Program-made: the position numbers and the translations under genes
Shown here: positions 63,997 to 64,000 of the stretch, piece after piece
Position numbering within the stretch: the stretch's first letter is position 1
Layout: the number at the start of each line of letters is the position of its first letter
The notes under the pieces: generated by a model
The model's input: only the letters and a program-made list of their open reading frames with translations
Told to the model about the DNA's origin: nothing
Database searches by the model: none
NCBI RefSeq assembly: GCF_030818255.1
Contig: NZ_JAUTAG010000001.1
Coordinates: 1,364,001-1,428,000 of the forward strand
From: Microbacterium sp. SORGH_AS_0969
Lineage (GTDB): Bacteria; Actinomycetota; Actinomycetes; Actinomycetales; Microbacteriaceae
Reading direction: 5' to 3'
Length of the DNA stretch: 64,000 nucleotides

Positions 63997-64000
63997 GCCC

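Overview
The window is chromosomal DNA of a very GC-rich actinobacterium. Codon use is strongly G/C-ending, the hexamer-like strings GGATGCC and GGCATCC recur inside genes, several starts look leaderless, and the gene families are typical of Microbacteriaceae. Microbacterium or a close relative is my best guess; this is inference, since no rRNA or tRNA gene is present.

Layout. 0-3.9 kb: an SsuA/ThiY-like ABC importer operon on the minus strand, carrying a glutamine-amidotransferase-like and an M24-peptidase-like gene, behind a perfect LacI-type operator. 4-8.5 kb: pdxH, a metallo-hydrolase, a DUF697-type GTPase, a HEAT-repeat protein and small membrane proteins. 8.6-15.7 kb: a LacI regulator with its operators, then an ABC sugar importer and a GH31 alpha-xylosidase (xyloside use). 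16-19.6 kb: a haloperoxidase-like hydrolase, a PucR-type regulator, and a molybdopterin enzyme coupled to a flavin reductase. 19.7-24.2 kb: an accessory patch with truncated parA/parB-like remnants, a PadR pair, antitoxin-like and toxin-like genes, gene fragments, and a protein with an amyloid-like motif. 24.2-29.1 kb: TetR, XRE and AraC regulators and a hydrolase / UBP zinc finger / DUF5996 operon. 29.3-33.6 kb: a PadR-controlled MacB/FtsX-type ABC system with paired operators. 33.7-39.9 kb: an acyltransferase, a GH18 protein, a nucleotidyltransferase/HEPN toxin-antitoxin pair and an unusual SDR enzyme. 40.1-45.8 kb: an acyl-CoA carboxylase / MaoC / CitE operon with a TetR gene at its end and two matching operators in front.

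46.7-58.8 kb is the most interesting part. A metal or siderophore uptake system (FecB-, FecCD- and FecE-like) plus an FtsX-type ABC pair reads leftward. Two CydDC/YbtPQ-like ABC half-transporters, a 36-residue His-rich peptide, a UUCG-hairpin, a RiPP cyclodehydratase (recognition domain, E1-like domain and YcaO domain in one chain) and a partner protein read rightward. The two arms start only 37 bp apart, and a Zur/Fur-like 7-1-7 box lies in that gap. I infer a metal-starvation-controlled RiPP that may act as a metallophore.

58.8-62.1 kb holds ppsA with its regulatory kinase/phosphorylase. 62.2-64 kb holds a run of small unrecognised proteins, including a paralogous membrane pair. Intergenic gaps carry at least three families of palindromic or tandem repeats. 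I saw no CRISPR array, intact insertion sequence, tRNA or rRNA.
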